Shown here: piece by piece, positions 34,735 through 43,137 of the stretch
Layout of the letters: every line of letters begins with the position of its first letter
How positions within the stretch are numbered: position 1 is the first letter of the stretch
Assembly: GCF_030581075.1 (NCBI RefSeq)
Contig: NZ_JAUQSW010000001.1
Span: 558,001 to 622,000 of the forward strand
Origin: Hymenobacter cheonanensis
GTDB lineage: Bacteria; Bacteroidota; Bacteroidia; Cytophagales; Hymenobacteraceae
Direction: 5' to 3'
Length of the DNA: 64,000 nucleotides
Notes under the pieces: generated by a model
Seen by the model: the letters and a program-made list of their open reading frames with translations, nothing else
Database searches by the model: none
What the model was told of the DNA's origin: nothing
Position numbers and translations under genes: made by a program

Positions 34735-35955
34735 ATGAAAGACTTCTTTACCCACTCTCAAGCCGCCAGGCCAGGTACCTGGTGGTTGATTGGCCTAGCA
34801 AAGCTGCTTGCTTCTACGCACGCATACGGGCAGGGCACGATTGGCTTTAGCAGCCAGACGCAGCCGAGCCAGGAAATAGAAACGCAGTGGCTGTCGCAGA
34901 AAGCGTTTAACCGCTTTCATAACCGCGTAGACTACGGCCATTGCCCCGATTCGCTCAAGCTGACCTATAGCCCCTCGGTGCCTGCAACCGGCATTGGCAT
35001 CGGCAACGCCAAGACGCTGCTGACGGAGTTCGACAACTTGGAAACGGTACCGGAGGCCCGGACCGGGCTGGGCAACTGGGTGGTAGGAATAGTATCGGAC
35101 GGCGACTTCAACAAAACGATTTCTACCCCCACCACCACTGGCAAAACCGGCTCGCTAGGAGTAGATGCCGTATTTATGAAGCCGACTTATTTGAAATACA
35201 CGTACACAAACTACCAGGACCGGGCCTTCTGCGACGGCAGCGAGCCGCAGCCGCCGGCCGATGCGCACTTGGTAGGCTACCGTACCGTTAGCCACCCGCG
35301 GGTAGCAATAAGCACCCTGGTGGTGCTGTTTTCGGGGGCCGGAGCGCTCTCTACGGGGGTGGCTAAGGCTGCAAAAGCGGGCACCGTGGCTTCGGCCGAG
35401 CAAAGGCGCATCTTTGGGCAGGCGCTGCTGATACCTAATGGGTATGTTGTGGGCAATGGGCTGTCGTTCGCCAGCAATCTTACGTATTATTTCGGGAAGT
35501 TTGGCACGTCAGTATCGGCTGAAAACGACATCGGCGAATCGAACCGCTTGGGGATGTCGCTGAGCCTGGTGGCAGTGCAAACCAACTGGAGCAGCCGCGA
35601 CAGCACCACTACCCTCAACATTCTGGCACCGAGCATCGGCCTGGTATACAAGCTGGTAGAGGGCCGCACCCACTTAGCCGACAAGGACCTGTTCGCGCAA
35701 GTACAGCCCTTTGCGCGCTACACCCTGCGCCACTTGTTCGGGGATGTGCAGTCCAACACCGCTGTTTTGGCTGAAGCCCTGGGCAGCAGCCAGCGCACCT
35801 ACCACGCGCTGGACTTTGGGGTAACGCTGAGCGTGAATGCGGTGCGTCTGACGACCAATGTCCCGATTTTTTTCGGCCCCAAAATACCGGGCTTTTCGCA
35901 GGGGCAGCTCGTTGCCGGCTTCGGCCTGGCGGCTTCCATTCCCGTCAGCAACTAG
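34735..35955 (+). CDS. Hypothetical exported protein, beta-rich
   Basis: A 406-residue protein with a late hydrophobic stretch (WWLIGLAKLLASTHAYGQ) that serves as a signal peptide from the ATG at 34735. The mature part is rich in beta strands and includes a two-Cys segment (CPDS and AFCDGSEP). The C-terminal 200 residues alternate like an outer-membrane barrel (SVSAENDIGESN, QVQPFARYTLRHLFG) and end in VAGFGLAASIPVSN. The longer frame from 34660 is not used. No family was recognised. Confidence 0.7.
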   Translation: MKDFFTHSQAARPGTWWLIGLAKLLASTHAYGQGTIGFSSQTQPSQEIETQWLSQKAFNRFHNRVDYGHCPDSLKLTYSPSVPATGIGIGNAKTLLTEFDNLETVPEARTGLGNWVVGIVSDGDFNKTISTPTTTGKTGSLGVDAVFMKPTYLKYTYTNYQDRAFCDGSEPQPPADAHLVGYRTVSHPRVAISTLVVLFSGAGALSTGVAKAAKAGTVASAEQRRIFGQALLIPNGYVVGNGLSFASNLTYYFGKFGTSVSAENDIGESNRLGMSLSLVAVQTNWSSRDSTTTLNILAPSIGLVYKLVEGRTHLADKDLFAQVQPFARYTLRHLFGDVQSNTAVLAEALGSSQRTYHALDFGVTLSVNAVRLTTNVPIFFGPKIPGFSQGQLVAGFGLAASIPVSN

Positions 35956-36057
35956 CGCCCTGCCCCCCCGAAAAGCTGGCCGGCTACCACGGCAACGCCG
36001 GCCTGCGGGGCGGGCCAACGGCCTTGCCGGCCGCCAGCTACGAACGCCAAAGCGCTT

Positions 36058-36246
36058 TCAGGACTGCCGCCAGCCGGCAGCCCGGCCGGGCCAGCGGCCC
36101 AGCAGCGCCGGGGAGATGCCCTGAGCACGCGCCACATCTGTTTGGCGCGCCCCAGCTGCGACTTGCCGGACACATTCTGCTTTGAAAGCAGGCGTGTATT
36201 TTTTACGGGTGACGGGCTGGGTGTCAAGTGGTTTCTTTTCAGTCAT
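36058..36246 (-). mobile_element. IS3-type OrfA transposase remnant
   Basis: The first 52 residues match the helix-turn-helix start of IS3-family OrfA: RKKYTPAFKAECVRQVAAG and QTDVARAQGISPALLGRW. The frame then breaks into unrelated residues and stops. There is no OrfB and no recognised terminal repeat. It abuts a gene that has lost its 5' end (36263-36967), which suggests the insertion caused that loss. Confidence 0.75.
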
Positions 36247-36262
36247 GGGCAGGGAAAGTTAA

Positions 36263-36967
36263 GACTTCTCCCTGTCCGTTCTAGCTAGACCACCTCACGA
36301 CGACCACCTGGAAACCCGGTGGCGCCAGCTGCTGAACAACCATTTCCGGCCCTACGGCACCGTCGCGCAGTCGGCTACCGCGTTTGAGTTTACCGATTCT
36401 TCCGAGCGCATCGTGTTCAAGGAAGCGGGCGATTATATCCTGTACTATCCGCCGGAAGCGCTGCGCACTGCCACGGCGCCGGTCAATCCAAACGATGCCT
36501 TTGCCTATGACTACCATCCGGCCTGGACTGTTTTAGGCTTTGGGCAGCAGCCTGCCGACCGGCCACAGCGCGTGTGGGGCGGGGAGCTGCAGTATCATCT
36601 GGCCCCTTTCGCCGCTGATGCCAGGCATGGCCTGCTGCGGCGCACCGAGTATGGGGCTGCGGTGGCCCTGAAGTCGGTACCCTACCGCAGCGAGGAGCAG
36701 AAAATTACCCGTAGTGTGCAGACCAACGTCCTGTTTGCCCCCAACCTGGCGCCGCTGCCTTACCTCAACGCCACGCTGCAAGGCCGCCTCGGCGCGGGCA
36801 TCATGGCTGGTCGAAACCCAGGGCTGGTAGCCGGCTTCGACCTGGCGTGGACTATCGGGGCGGCAGATGCCCACTACCCGCTGCGCGTCGCGGTCGGGTA
36901 CGAGCATAATTCGGACGCCTTGCCTATATCACACGCGTTTGCCCTGAAAATAGGCTTTAACAACTGA
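36263..36967 (+). pseudogene. 5'-truncated gene of unknown function
   Basis: The frame is coding-like from about 36290 (HDDHLETRWRQLLNNHF) to the stop at 36967 but has no upstream ATG; a stop lies at 36260 next to the transposase remnant. An internal GTG at 36413 could start a 184-residue product. The C-terminal part alternates like beta strands (LAGRNPGLV-like and VAVGYEHNSDALPIS), with a terminal ALKIGFNN resembling an outer-membrane strand. The family is unknown. Confidence 0.6.
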
Positions 36968-37323
36968 AAAACCAGGGTAGCTTATTAGCCAGCTTAGCCA
37001 GCTCCCGCGGGCCCGCCCCCAGGCCATGGCGGGTTCTTAGCTCTTCGATGCCCTTCTGCGGGGCTAGTACCCCCCGGAAATCGGCAGTCTTTTTCACCAT
37101 TCCCGCGCAGTGCCGCCGCTACTGCGCGAGCTGTACGACGCACCGGCCGGCGCGGGGCCGGAGTTGGTGAGTGCCGGCGGCGGCACCTCAGCCAGGCTGG
37201 CCGGAAGATGTTTACCTACTTTTTGGTATTGCGCAGGCTAGCTGAAAAAAGAATTTTGAAGCAGGTACCCGACAATGGCAGCAGATGCGGCCGGCTCACC
37301 TTCACACTCTTCCTTTTTCTGCT
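36968..37323. other. Intergenic region holding operator site 3
   Basis: No gene is supported in the first 240 bases. The right end carries the third 7-2-7 operator and promoter-like elements for the gene at 37324. Confidence 0.55.
37213..37232 (+). promoter_or_regulatory. 7-2-7 inverted heptamer operator (site 3)
   Basis: TACCTAC-TT-TTTGGTA followed by TTGC. The centre is the reverse complement of that in sites 1 and 2, with one mismatch, as a true palindrome allows. ATTTTG at 37253-37258 lies 26 bases after the TTG. The gene at 37324 starts about 60 bases after the predicted transcription start. Confidence 0.6.
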
Positions 37324-38067
37324 ATGAAATCTTCTTTAATCAGTCTGGAAGTCAACTTATTAACAACCATAGCGGCGCAAGCCAGCTGGGCCCAGTCACC
37401 TGACTCGATGCGGCTACAGGCCTTTTATCAGGGCCAGACGGGCAACTGCGCATCCGTAGCCTTGATAAAGGCCGCTATCGACCGATATGGCCTAGGGCGG
37501 GTATTTGATACTACCCGCACGGGCACGTCAGTAAACATCAGGCTGCGCAATGGCCAGCTGCTTACCATCACGGATGCGGAGCGCCGGCAGGCCGGCCAAG
37601 CCGCCATGTTTGTGCGCAACGACCAGTCGCAGCCAAAGCCCGAGGGCAGTGACCTACCCATTGCGGAAGCCACTCCCATTATTCAGTACGCCAACCTTTG
37701 CTACGCGGCAATGGCAAAGTTTATCGAAACCTATGGCGAGTACGGCTGCCTCAACCGAGACAACACAACAGCTGAGCCCACTCGTGCAGGTAACTTCCAG
37801 GATGCCCTAGCTACGCTGGCTAATGGCGTTTGCTCCGATACTATTTATCGGCATTTAGGGCTGGAAGTGCAGAACCCGCTGCACGCAGAATTCGACCCAG
37901 CGCTGGATTTTACCAACAGCCCGGGGGTGTTGGTTTACAGCCCCAGACATGCGGTGGTACTATGGAGAAAATATTTTGATTATCATGGCGATTGGGTACC
38001 TCGCTCTAATCGGGGGCAATGCCAAACCAGGCGCTTTAAAGCCCAGTTTTATCTCGTGCTGAAGTAG
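37324..38067 (+). CDS. Exported papain-fold-like cysteine protease candidate
   Basis: A 247-residue protein with an N-terminal hydrophobic segment (signal peptide ending near SWAQ). The segment GQTGNCASVALIKAAI resembles the Cys-bearing helix start of papain-type peptidases, and a later YSPRHAVVLW gives a His in the right order with DYHGDW following. I infer a papain-like fold, possibly calpain-like or C39-like; activity is not shown. Four further Cys are present. It is preceded by operator site 3 and so is a likely target of the two-component system at 31.4-34.1 kb. The ATG at 37324 was chosen at the signal peptide. Confidence 0.6.
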   Translation: MKSSLISLEVNLLTTIAAQASWAQSPDSMRLQAFYQGQTGNCASVALIKAAIDRYGLGRVFDTTRTGTSVNIRLRNGQLLTITDAERRQAGQAAMFVRNDQSQPKPEGSDLPIAEATPIIQYANLCYAAMAKFIETYGEYGCLNRDNTTAEPTRAGNFQDALATLANGVCSDTIYRHLGLEVQNPLHAEFDPALDFTNSPGVLVYSPRHAVVLWRKYFDYHGDWVPRSNRGQCQTRRFKAQFYLVLK

Positions 38068-38131
38068 CCCCCAGGGCCGGCGCTACCCGGCTACGCCTGG
38101 CGCTGCCGGAAATAGCCCTAGCAATAAAAAA

Positions 38132-38170
38132 CCCCTTATAAATACTTGCAAAACAAGTATTTATAAGGGG
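38132..38170 (-). terminator. tRNA-type terminator, 17-bp stem
   Basis: Arms CCCCTTATAAATACTTG and CAAGTATTTATAAGGGG with a five-base loop; on the minus strand the stem is followed by TTTTTTATT. It sits directly 3' (minus strand) of the tRNA-like fragment at 38174-38198 and is best read as the old terminator of that tRNA gene. It may also end the plus-strand gene at 37324. Confidence 0.8.
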
Positions 38171-38173
38171 CTT

Positions 38174-38198
38174 GAAGTGGGCCCACTTGGAATCGAAT
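38174..38198 (-). other. tRNA 3'-end fragment, probable attL
   Basis: On the minus strand the sequence reads TTCGATTCC-AAG-TGGGCCC-A: a T-loop, the 3' side of a T stem and a seven-base acceptor arm with discriminator A. TGGGCCCA acceptor ends are typical of some Bacteroidota tRNAs with a 5' GGGCCCA start. No tRNA body follows upstream; instead the recombinase gene lies 190 bases away. This is the expected remnant of integration into a tRNA 3' end. Confidence 0.6.
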
Positions 38199-38385
38199 AA
38201 ACTATTCTATGCCGACTTACCAAAGCCCAAATATAGCCCACAGTACGTTCTAAAGGCATTTTACGAGTTTTGCTTGTCAGTATCTGTCGGTATAAGTAGG
38301 ACTAAATCGGCTTTTCTGTACCCCGATCTGTACCCCGAAGTATTTTCTGGGGTACATTTGACAGGTAACTAAGTATTCCAACCTT

Positions 38386-39609
38386 ATGGCAACTGTTTCT
38401 TTCCATTTGAAGGAGCCGAAGGCTGAACGGCCGACAGCTATTTTTGCTTACCTGGCACACGAAGCCGGTCGCACGAAAGTGTATACTGGGCTCAGTATAC
38501 TTCCAGCTAAGTGGCTGAAAGAAGCCCAACGTGCCCAAGTACGAGGTCGAGGCAATGAATTAAATGGCCATTTAAATGATGCGCTCGATGCAGTTGAATT
38601 AGCCATCCTCACTTGCTACGGCCAGCACCGGGCGACGGGCGCCTTGCCCACGGCTGGCCACCTAAAGGAAGCCATTGCCCCTACTCCTACTGAGGCTGAA
38701 CCGGTTGTTGCAGTAAAGACTAATTTACTAGACACCTATGCTGGCTGGATAGCCAGCCGTACATTAACTCATACTCCTAACACCCTCCGCACCTACCGCA
38801 CCACCCTTCGCCACCTGCGCGACTTTCAAACGCTAGCAAAGCAACTCATCACTTTCGAAACTGTAGGAAATGCTTTTGCCCAACAATTAGCTGAATACTT
38901 ACTAACCAAACGACAACTCCGCGATACGGCCGTTCGCAAAAACCTTGTTATCCTAAAGTGCTTTCTTGCCTGGGCCGTTGAACAAGGGTATCCAGTTCGA
39001 CCTGACTTTAAGAAAATAAGCTGGCAGCGGCGGGAGCCAGATATTTTAACGCTGACTCGCAGTGAAGTTACTGCATTGGCCACACTTGACTTGTGCCAAC
39101 GAGATGCGCTTGATAATGCGCGCGCTTTGTTTCTACTTGGGGTATACACTGGCCTACGCTTTTCCGACGTTGCCGCACTACGGCCAGAGCATATCCAAGC
39201 TGACCGCCTGCGCCTCACCACCCAAAAAACGCGAGATACGCTCACCATACCTATTCAGCCGGAAGCAAGACCACTGCTAGCTAGGGTAACGGCTGGCACG
39301 CTACGGCCGCTGCCAAACCAGACATTGAACCGATATCTAAAGGAGCTAGCAGCCCTGGCATGTATTGAAACTTTGACCGAGCGTACGCACTACGCCGGGG
39401 GCAAGCGCCACACCCAGACAGCTCCAAAATACGAGTTCGTGACAACACATACGGCCCGCCGCACCTTTGTTACGCTAGCCCTAGAGGATGGCTTGCGCCC
39501 CGAGTTGATTATGAAAATAACTGGCCACAAGGATTTGAAATCTTTTAGCCGCTACGTAAACGTTACAGAGGATGCCGTGCTTAATGAATTTGCTCGGGTG
39601 TATCAATAG
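38386..39609 (+). CDS. Tyrosine recombinase (integrase)
   Basis: A 407-residue phage-type integrase in the Bacteroidota style. The N-terminal 90 residues are the arm-binding domain (VYTGLSILPAKWLKEAQ), 110-200 the SAM-like core-binding domain, and the rest the catalytic domain with GVYTGLRFSDVAAL (Arg), HTARRTFVTLALE (His-x-x-Arg), GHKDLKSFSRYV (His and nucleophile Tyr). It is the first gene after the tRNA-fragment att site and reads into the element. GC is lower than in the chromosomal backbone. Confidence 0.95.
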   Translation: MATVSFHLKEPKAERPTAIFAYLAHEAGRTKVYTGLSILPAKWLKEAQRAQVRGRGNELNGHLNDALDAVELAILTCYGQHRATGALPTAGHLKEAIAPTPTEAEPVVAVKTNLLDTYAGWIASRTLTHTPNTLRTYRTTLRHLRDFQTLAKQLITFETVGNAFAQQLAEYLLTKRQLRDTAVRKNLVILKCFLAWAVEQGYPVRPDFKKISWQRREPDILTLTRSEVTALATLDLCQRDALDNARALFLLGVYTGLRFSDVAALRPEHIQADRLRLTTQKTRDTLTIPIQPEARPLLARVTAGTLRPLPNQTLNRYLKELAALACIETLTERTHYAGGKRHTQTAPKYEFVTTHTARRTFVTLALEDGLRPELIMKITGHKDLKSFSRYVNVTEDAVLNEFARVYQ

Positions 39610-39639
39610 AATGATACTATTGGATGAACGCTGGTAAAA

Positions 39640-40452
39640 TTGTATTTTCATTTAGATGTGCAAAAGCAACAGAGAATCAACCCTTATTTAAAGCGTCGTG
39701 AAGACGCACTCCTGCAAGTCTCTCGCCAAATAGCACGGATAATGGGCATAGGAGGCGATGTTCAGGCATTGTCTATTGAAGCTATCCACTGTGCGCTTTT
39801 AGATAAAAGCACTGCTCTTTTTGAGCACGGAGGAGATGATACCAAATTTCAGCAGCGTTTAGTAGAGCGTAGTAATTATTTCGGAAGCCGCACGCCTTTT
39901 CATCCGAGTTTTGCTGAAGCGTTACGAATGCAGGTGGCACACTGGCCGCTCTACGAGGTGGAACTTTACATGACGGAGCTATTGGAAACAACTCCTCTAC
40001 TGAATGATGTCGTCGGGCGAGATTATTTATTGGATGTGCTGCGTGACGCTGTGCAACCCTCCACGCGCTACGAAAGAGCAATTGCCTGGCTTAACAAGCA
40101 AAAGTTTGACACCCATTGTAATGTGGGCGCCTTACCTGAGATAGAAGCTCAGCCCTACGAGTTTACCATCCCAGAAAATATATTGAGCAGAATAGATGCG
40201 CTCGCAACAAGTATAGGGTTAATTAGCGAGGGAAAGTTTATTCTAGGAGAGCGAAAGAAAGCAGTGTTAGTCGGCTTTCATCAAGCCCTTAAAGAAAACA
40301 AATGGATAGGGGGTACTATAGCTGAAAGAAATGGCTTCTTTGGCCGTCGGTATTCTATACCCGTTTCGCTAGACACCTTCAGAGGTTCAAAGGCTGGGAT
40401 TGCTTCTTATAAGGAGACCAATAAAATTCTTAAACGGACAAGTAACGTCTAA
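39640..40452 (+). CDS. Unknown protein of the mobile element
   Basis: About 270 residues, with no recognised domain. The frame opens with a TTG at 39640 (YFHLDVQKQQRINPY); no ATG is available nearby, so the start is uncertain. It is polar and mostly helical with a basic C-terminus (YKETNKILKRTSN). It begins 30 bases after the integrase stop and is followed by a clear terminator, so the two genes probably share a transcript. Confidence 0.6.
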   Translation: MYFHLDVQKQQRINPYLKRREDALLQVSRQIARIMGIGGDVQALSIEAIHCALLDKSTALFEHGGDDTKFQQRLVERSNYFGSRTPFHPSFAEALRMQVAHWPLYEVELYMTELLETTPLLNDVVGRDYLLDVLRDAVQPSTRYERAIAWLNKQKFDTHCNVGALPEIEAQPYEFTIPENILSRIDALATSIGLISEGKFILGERKKAVLVGFHQALKENKWIGGTIAERNGFFGRRYSIPVSLDTFRGSKAGIASYKETNKILKRTSNV

Positions 40453-40474
40453 TTACAGCCGGTTTTATGGCAGG

Positions 40475-40520
40475 TATAGCCGGTTTTGGGGTTAAGCCCC
40501 CGAGACCGGCTATATTTTTT
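40475..40520 (+). terminator. Intrinsic terminator
   Basis: Outer arms TATAGCCGGT and ACCGGCTATA with an inner GGGG-TTAA-CCCC stem, followed by TTTTTT. It closes the integrase/unknown-gene transcript. A partial copy of the left arm (CAGCCGGTTTTATGG) precedes it. Confidence 0.85.
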
Positions 40521-40564
40521 CCCAGGTTTGTATCGCTCCACCATAACAAGGGAGCGTGCAACCC

Positions 40565-40876
40565 ATGCAACAACTCATTCTCTCGGGTGTACCCTATACC
40601 CAACTATTAGATGACCTGCGCTCGCTTATTCGCAGCGAGGTCCAGAATGCGCCTGCTAGCGCGCCTACATCAGCCGCCGAACCAGATCAGCTTCTGAGCG
40701 TCCGAGAAGCCGCCCAGCTACTCGATGTTTGCTCGCAGACCATCCACGAATGGAAGCGGCGAGGCCTGCTCAAATTCCATAAGCTTTCCGGACGCACTTA
40801 CTTAAAGCGTACCGATGTGCTAGCGGCCTTGCAGGGCCAGCAACGCACTACTAAAAAAGGCAGAGCGGCTAAATGA
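40565..40876 (+). CDS. Helix-turn-helix DNA-binding protein (excisionase-like)
   Basis: A 103-residue protein. A MerR/excisionase-type winged helix is visible at about 48-95: LLSVREAAQLLDVCSQTIHEWKRRG, then YLKRTDVLAAL. The N-terminus is helical and the tail basic (KKGRAAK). Such small proteins in Bacteroidota integrative elements act as recombination directionality factors or repressors. The ATG at 40565 was chosen over the in-frame GTG at 40556. Confidence 0.85.
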   Translation: MQQLILSGVPYTQLLDDLRSLIRSEVQNAPASAPTSAAEPDQLLSVREAAQLLDVCSQTIHEWKRRGLLKFHKLSGRTYLKRTDVLAALQGQQRTTKKGRAAK

Positions 40877-40943
40877 ATTCGCAACCTCAGTCTGCTTGGC
40901 AGGCCTAGAGTTCATTTTATTTCCATCTACTCATTACCGTTTT

Positions 40944-41735
40944 ATGGACTATATCAAATTGATGAACCGCTTCCGGCGACTTTATCCTCAAGCTCGCTTT
41001 ACCCCTTCTGAAGCAACTCTCTATTACTTTTTAATGGCGGAATGCAATAGTCTGCAATGGAAAAACCCCTTTGGCTATACCAATGGTGCTCTCTGTGCTA
41101 GTATTAGCATTTCTGAAAAGACGCTCATTGCAGCTCGAGCGAAGTTGCAGCAGCATGGCCTTTTATCCTTTAGATCAGGCTACAAGAATTGTCCAACTGT
41201 GTACCGCCTTACTCCACATGATGAGCTTAGTACTCTGCATAATACGGCTTCTAATTCCCAGTCTATTTTACAGCCAATAGGGCAATCCAAGGCGAATAGC
41301 CTGGAAAATGTTCGCTCATCGTTAAACAGGGATACAGTAGTTATACCACAAGAAATAGCAAGACCGTACGAGCGAACGATGGCTGAAGCAAGGGCTGTAC
41401 AAATCAGTCATTCTTTGCCTGTAGCAAGTGCCTCTACATCCCCAGCGCAGTATAATGCGGACCAAAGTCCATTGGTTGACAAAGAAGCTTTTGCCCAAAT
41501 CCTACGGGCGAGTAATTATGGCCATGTGGATATCGAGACGTATCGCCAGCAGATGTTAGTCACCGCCCGCGACAAGCAAGTGCTACGGTCGCTGCCTGCT
41601 TGGTCTAAATGGATTATCACTTACCTGAATAATGATAGCCAGCGGGGTGTCTTATTACTACCGCAAACCTTGTCAACCACCACATCGCAGGGTAATCTAT
41701 TTGCAAAGGCCAACACGCAATCCTACGTCTTATGA
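40944..41735 (+). CDS. Replication-type helix-turn-helix protein
   Basis: A 263-residue protein. The N-terminal 100 residues hold a winged HTH (FTPSEATLYYFLMAECN, then SISEKTLIAARAKLQQHGLL). A variable linker follows, and a C-terminal segment (ASNYGHVDIETYRQQM) recalls DnaD-like helicase loader tails. It overlaps the DnaB-like helicase gene by four bases, as loaders or initiators often do. I infer a role in starting replication of the element; the family is not certain. The ATG at 40944 was chosen. Confidence 0.7.
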   Translation: MDYIKLMNRFRRLYPQARFTPSEATLYYFLMAECNSLQWKNPFGYTNGALCASISISEKTLIAARAKLQQHGLLSFRSGYKNCPTVYRLTPHDELSTLHNTASNSQSILQPIGQSKANSLENVRSSLNRDTVVIPQEIARPYERTMAEARAVQISHSLPVASASTSPAQYNADQSPLVDKEAFAQILRASNYGHVDIETYRQQMLVTARDKQVLRSLPAWSKWIITYLNNDSQRGVLLLPQTLSTTTSQGNLFAKANTQSYVL

Positions 41736-43120
41736 GCACGAATTTCATCTCTGCTCCAACTTCGAAATCGCAGAAGTTAGAAGCTGCTATCCTTGGGGCA
41801 GCAATGCAAGAGTCACCTGCCCTGCGCATGGTAATGGACACCTTAGGCACCAACCCGGATATTTTTCATCACCCCACGCACCAGATTGTCTACCATGCTA
41901 TGTGTGCCCTGAGTCAGGAGCGACATGCTGTAGACACGATAACAGTTGTTGAGAAACTTAGCAGCATTGGCAAACTACAGACAGTTGGCGGCCCAGCAGG
42001 GGTGTGTGCTTTGACGCTGAATATCAGCGGAACTGCGCATATAGCTTCTCATTGTAAACTCTTACAAGAGCATTACGTGCGCCGGAGAATGGTTGCAACT
42101 TTTCAGCAAGGGCTTACACGAGCTGCTAATAAACAGAACGATGTATTTGATCTCCTAGCGACGATGCAACAAGCAACTGATGAACTACAACGCGTTTTAC
42201 AGGAAAAACGCCCGCGTTACGTAAGTCACTACCTGGATAATGAAGTGCAAGCAATTATCAAGGCGGCAGCGACCCCCCAAGGCCTCACTGGCGTACCCAC
42301 CGGTTTAACGGCGTTAGATAAGGTCACGGGGGGCTGGCAGAAATCAGATTTGATTATTGTCGCCGGCCGCCCAGGCATGGGTAAAACCAGTTTCTTACTA
42401 GCGGTAGGTAAACATGCCGCCTGCATTGGAAAGAGAGGAGCCATTTTCACATTGGAAGTCAGCTCCCGGCAACTAATCACCAAGTTGATTGCTACAGAAA
42501 CTGGCTATAGTACTTCGCAGCTAAAACGCGGTCTGTTCGACGGCGAACTCGATGAGGCGTATGCTATTGCCGAGAAAGCCGAACCTTTACGGTCACTAGG
42601 ACTTATGCTGGATGACCCAACTGAATTAACTATCAGTGCCCTACGAGCAAAAGCCATTCAACTCAAAGCTGAGGAACGTATTGAGTGGCTAGCAGTGGAC
42701 TACCTCCAGCTAATGAAAGGCGATAGGACAAGTAGTAAAGCGGCTATCCGGGAACAGGAAATCAGTTCTATCAGCCGCGGCTTAAAGCAATTAGCTAAGG
42801 AATTGGAAATTCCTGTCATTGCACTATCACAGCTTTCGCGGGAAGTAGAAAAGCGCGATAAGACTAAACGGCCCCAACTATCAGACTTACGGGAGTCAGG
42901 GGCACTGGAGCAGGATGCTGACATCGTCATTTTCCTTTACCGTCCGGAATACTACCGAATCATGAACGACGAGGAAGGTAATTCGACTCTTGATGTCACG
43001 GAGGTTATCATCGCTAAACATCGAAATGGTAGTACCGCAGATGTTGCCGTGCGCTCCGTGATGAAATACGGTCGATACGAAGATCTAACAACTCCGCAGT
43101 GGAAAAAAGAAGCTGAGTAA
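41732..43120 (+). CDS. Replicative DNA helicase, DnaB-like
   Basis: A 462-residue hexameric helicase. The N-terminal domain (EAAILGAAMQESPALRMV) is the primase-interaction part. The RecA-like motor has Walker A AGRPGMGKTSFLL (near 225), LEVSSRQLITKL, Walker B IEWLAVDYLQLM, ALSQLSREVEKRDKTKRP and SGALEQDADIVIFLYRPEYY. It is the element's own copy, not the chromosomal dnaB, judged from context. The upstream HTH gene overlaps it. Confidence 0.93.
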   Translation: MSTNFISAPTSKSQKLEAAILGAAMQESPALRMVMDTLGTNPDIFHHPTHQIVYHAMCALSQERHAVDTITVVEKLSSIGKLQTVGGPAGVCALTLNISGTAHIASHCKLLQEHYVRRRMVATFQQGLTRAANKQNDVFDLLATMQQATDELQRVLQEKRPRYVSHYLDNEVQAIIKAAATPQGLTGVPTGLTALDKVTGGWQKSDLIIVAGRPGMGKTSFLLAVGKHAACIGKRGAIFTLEVSSRQLITKLIATETGYSTSQLKRGLFDGELDEAYAIAEKAEPLRSLGLMLDDPTELTISALRAKAIQLKAEERIEWLAVDYLQLMKGDRTSSKAAIREQEISSISRGLKQLAKELEIPVIALSQLSREVEKRDKTKRPQLSDLRESGALEQDADIVIFLYRPEYYRIMNDEEGNSTLDVTEVIIAKHRNGSTADVAVRSVMKYGRYEDLTTPQWKKEAE

Positions 43121-43137
43121 TTCTCTAATGCTCGTTT

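Noticed and set aside
38174..38260. A complete tRNA gene at the att site
   Set aside because: Only the T-loop and acceptor 3' side are present; no anticodon arm or 5' acceptor strand can be folded.
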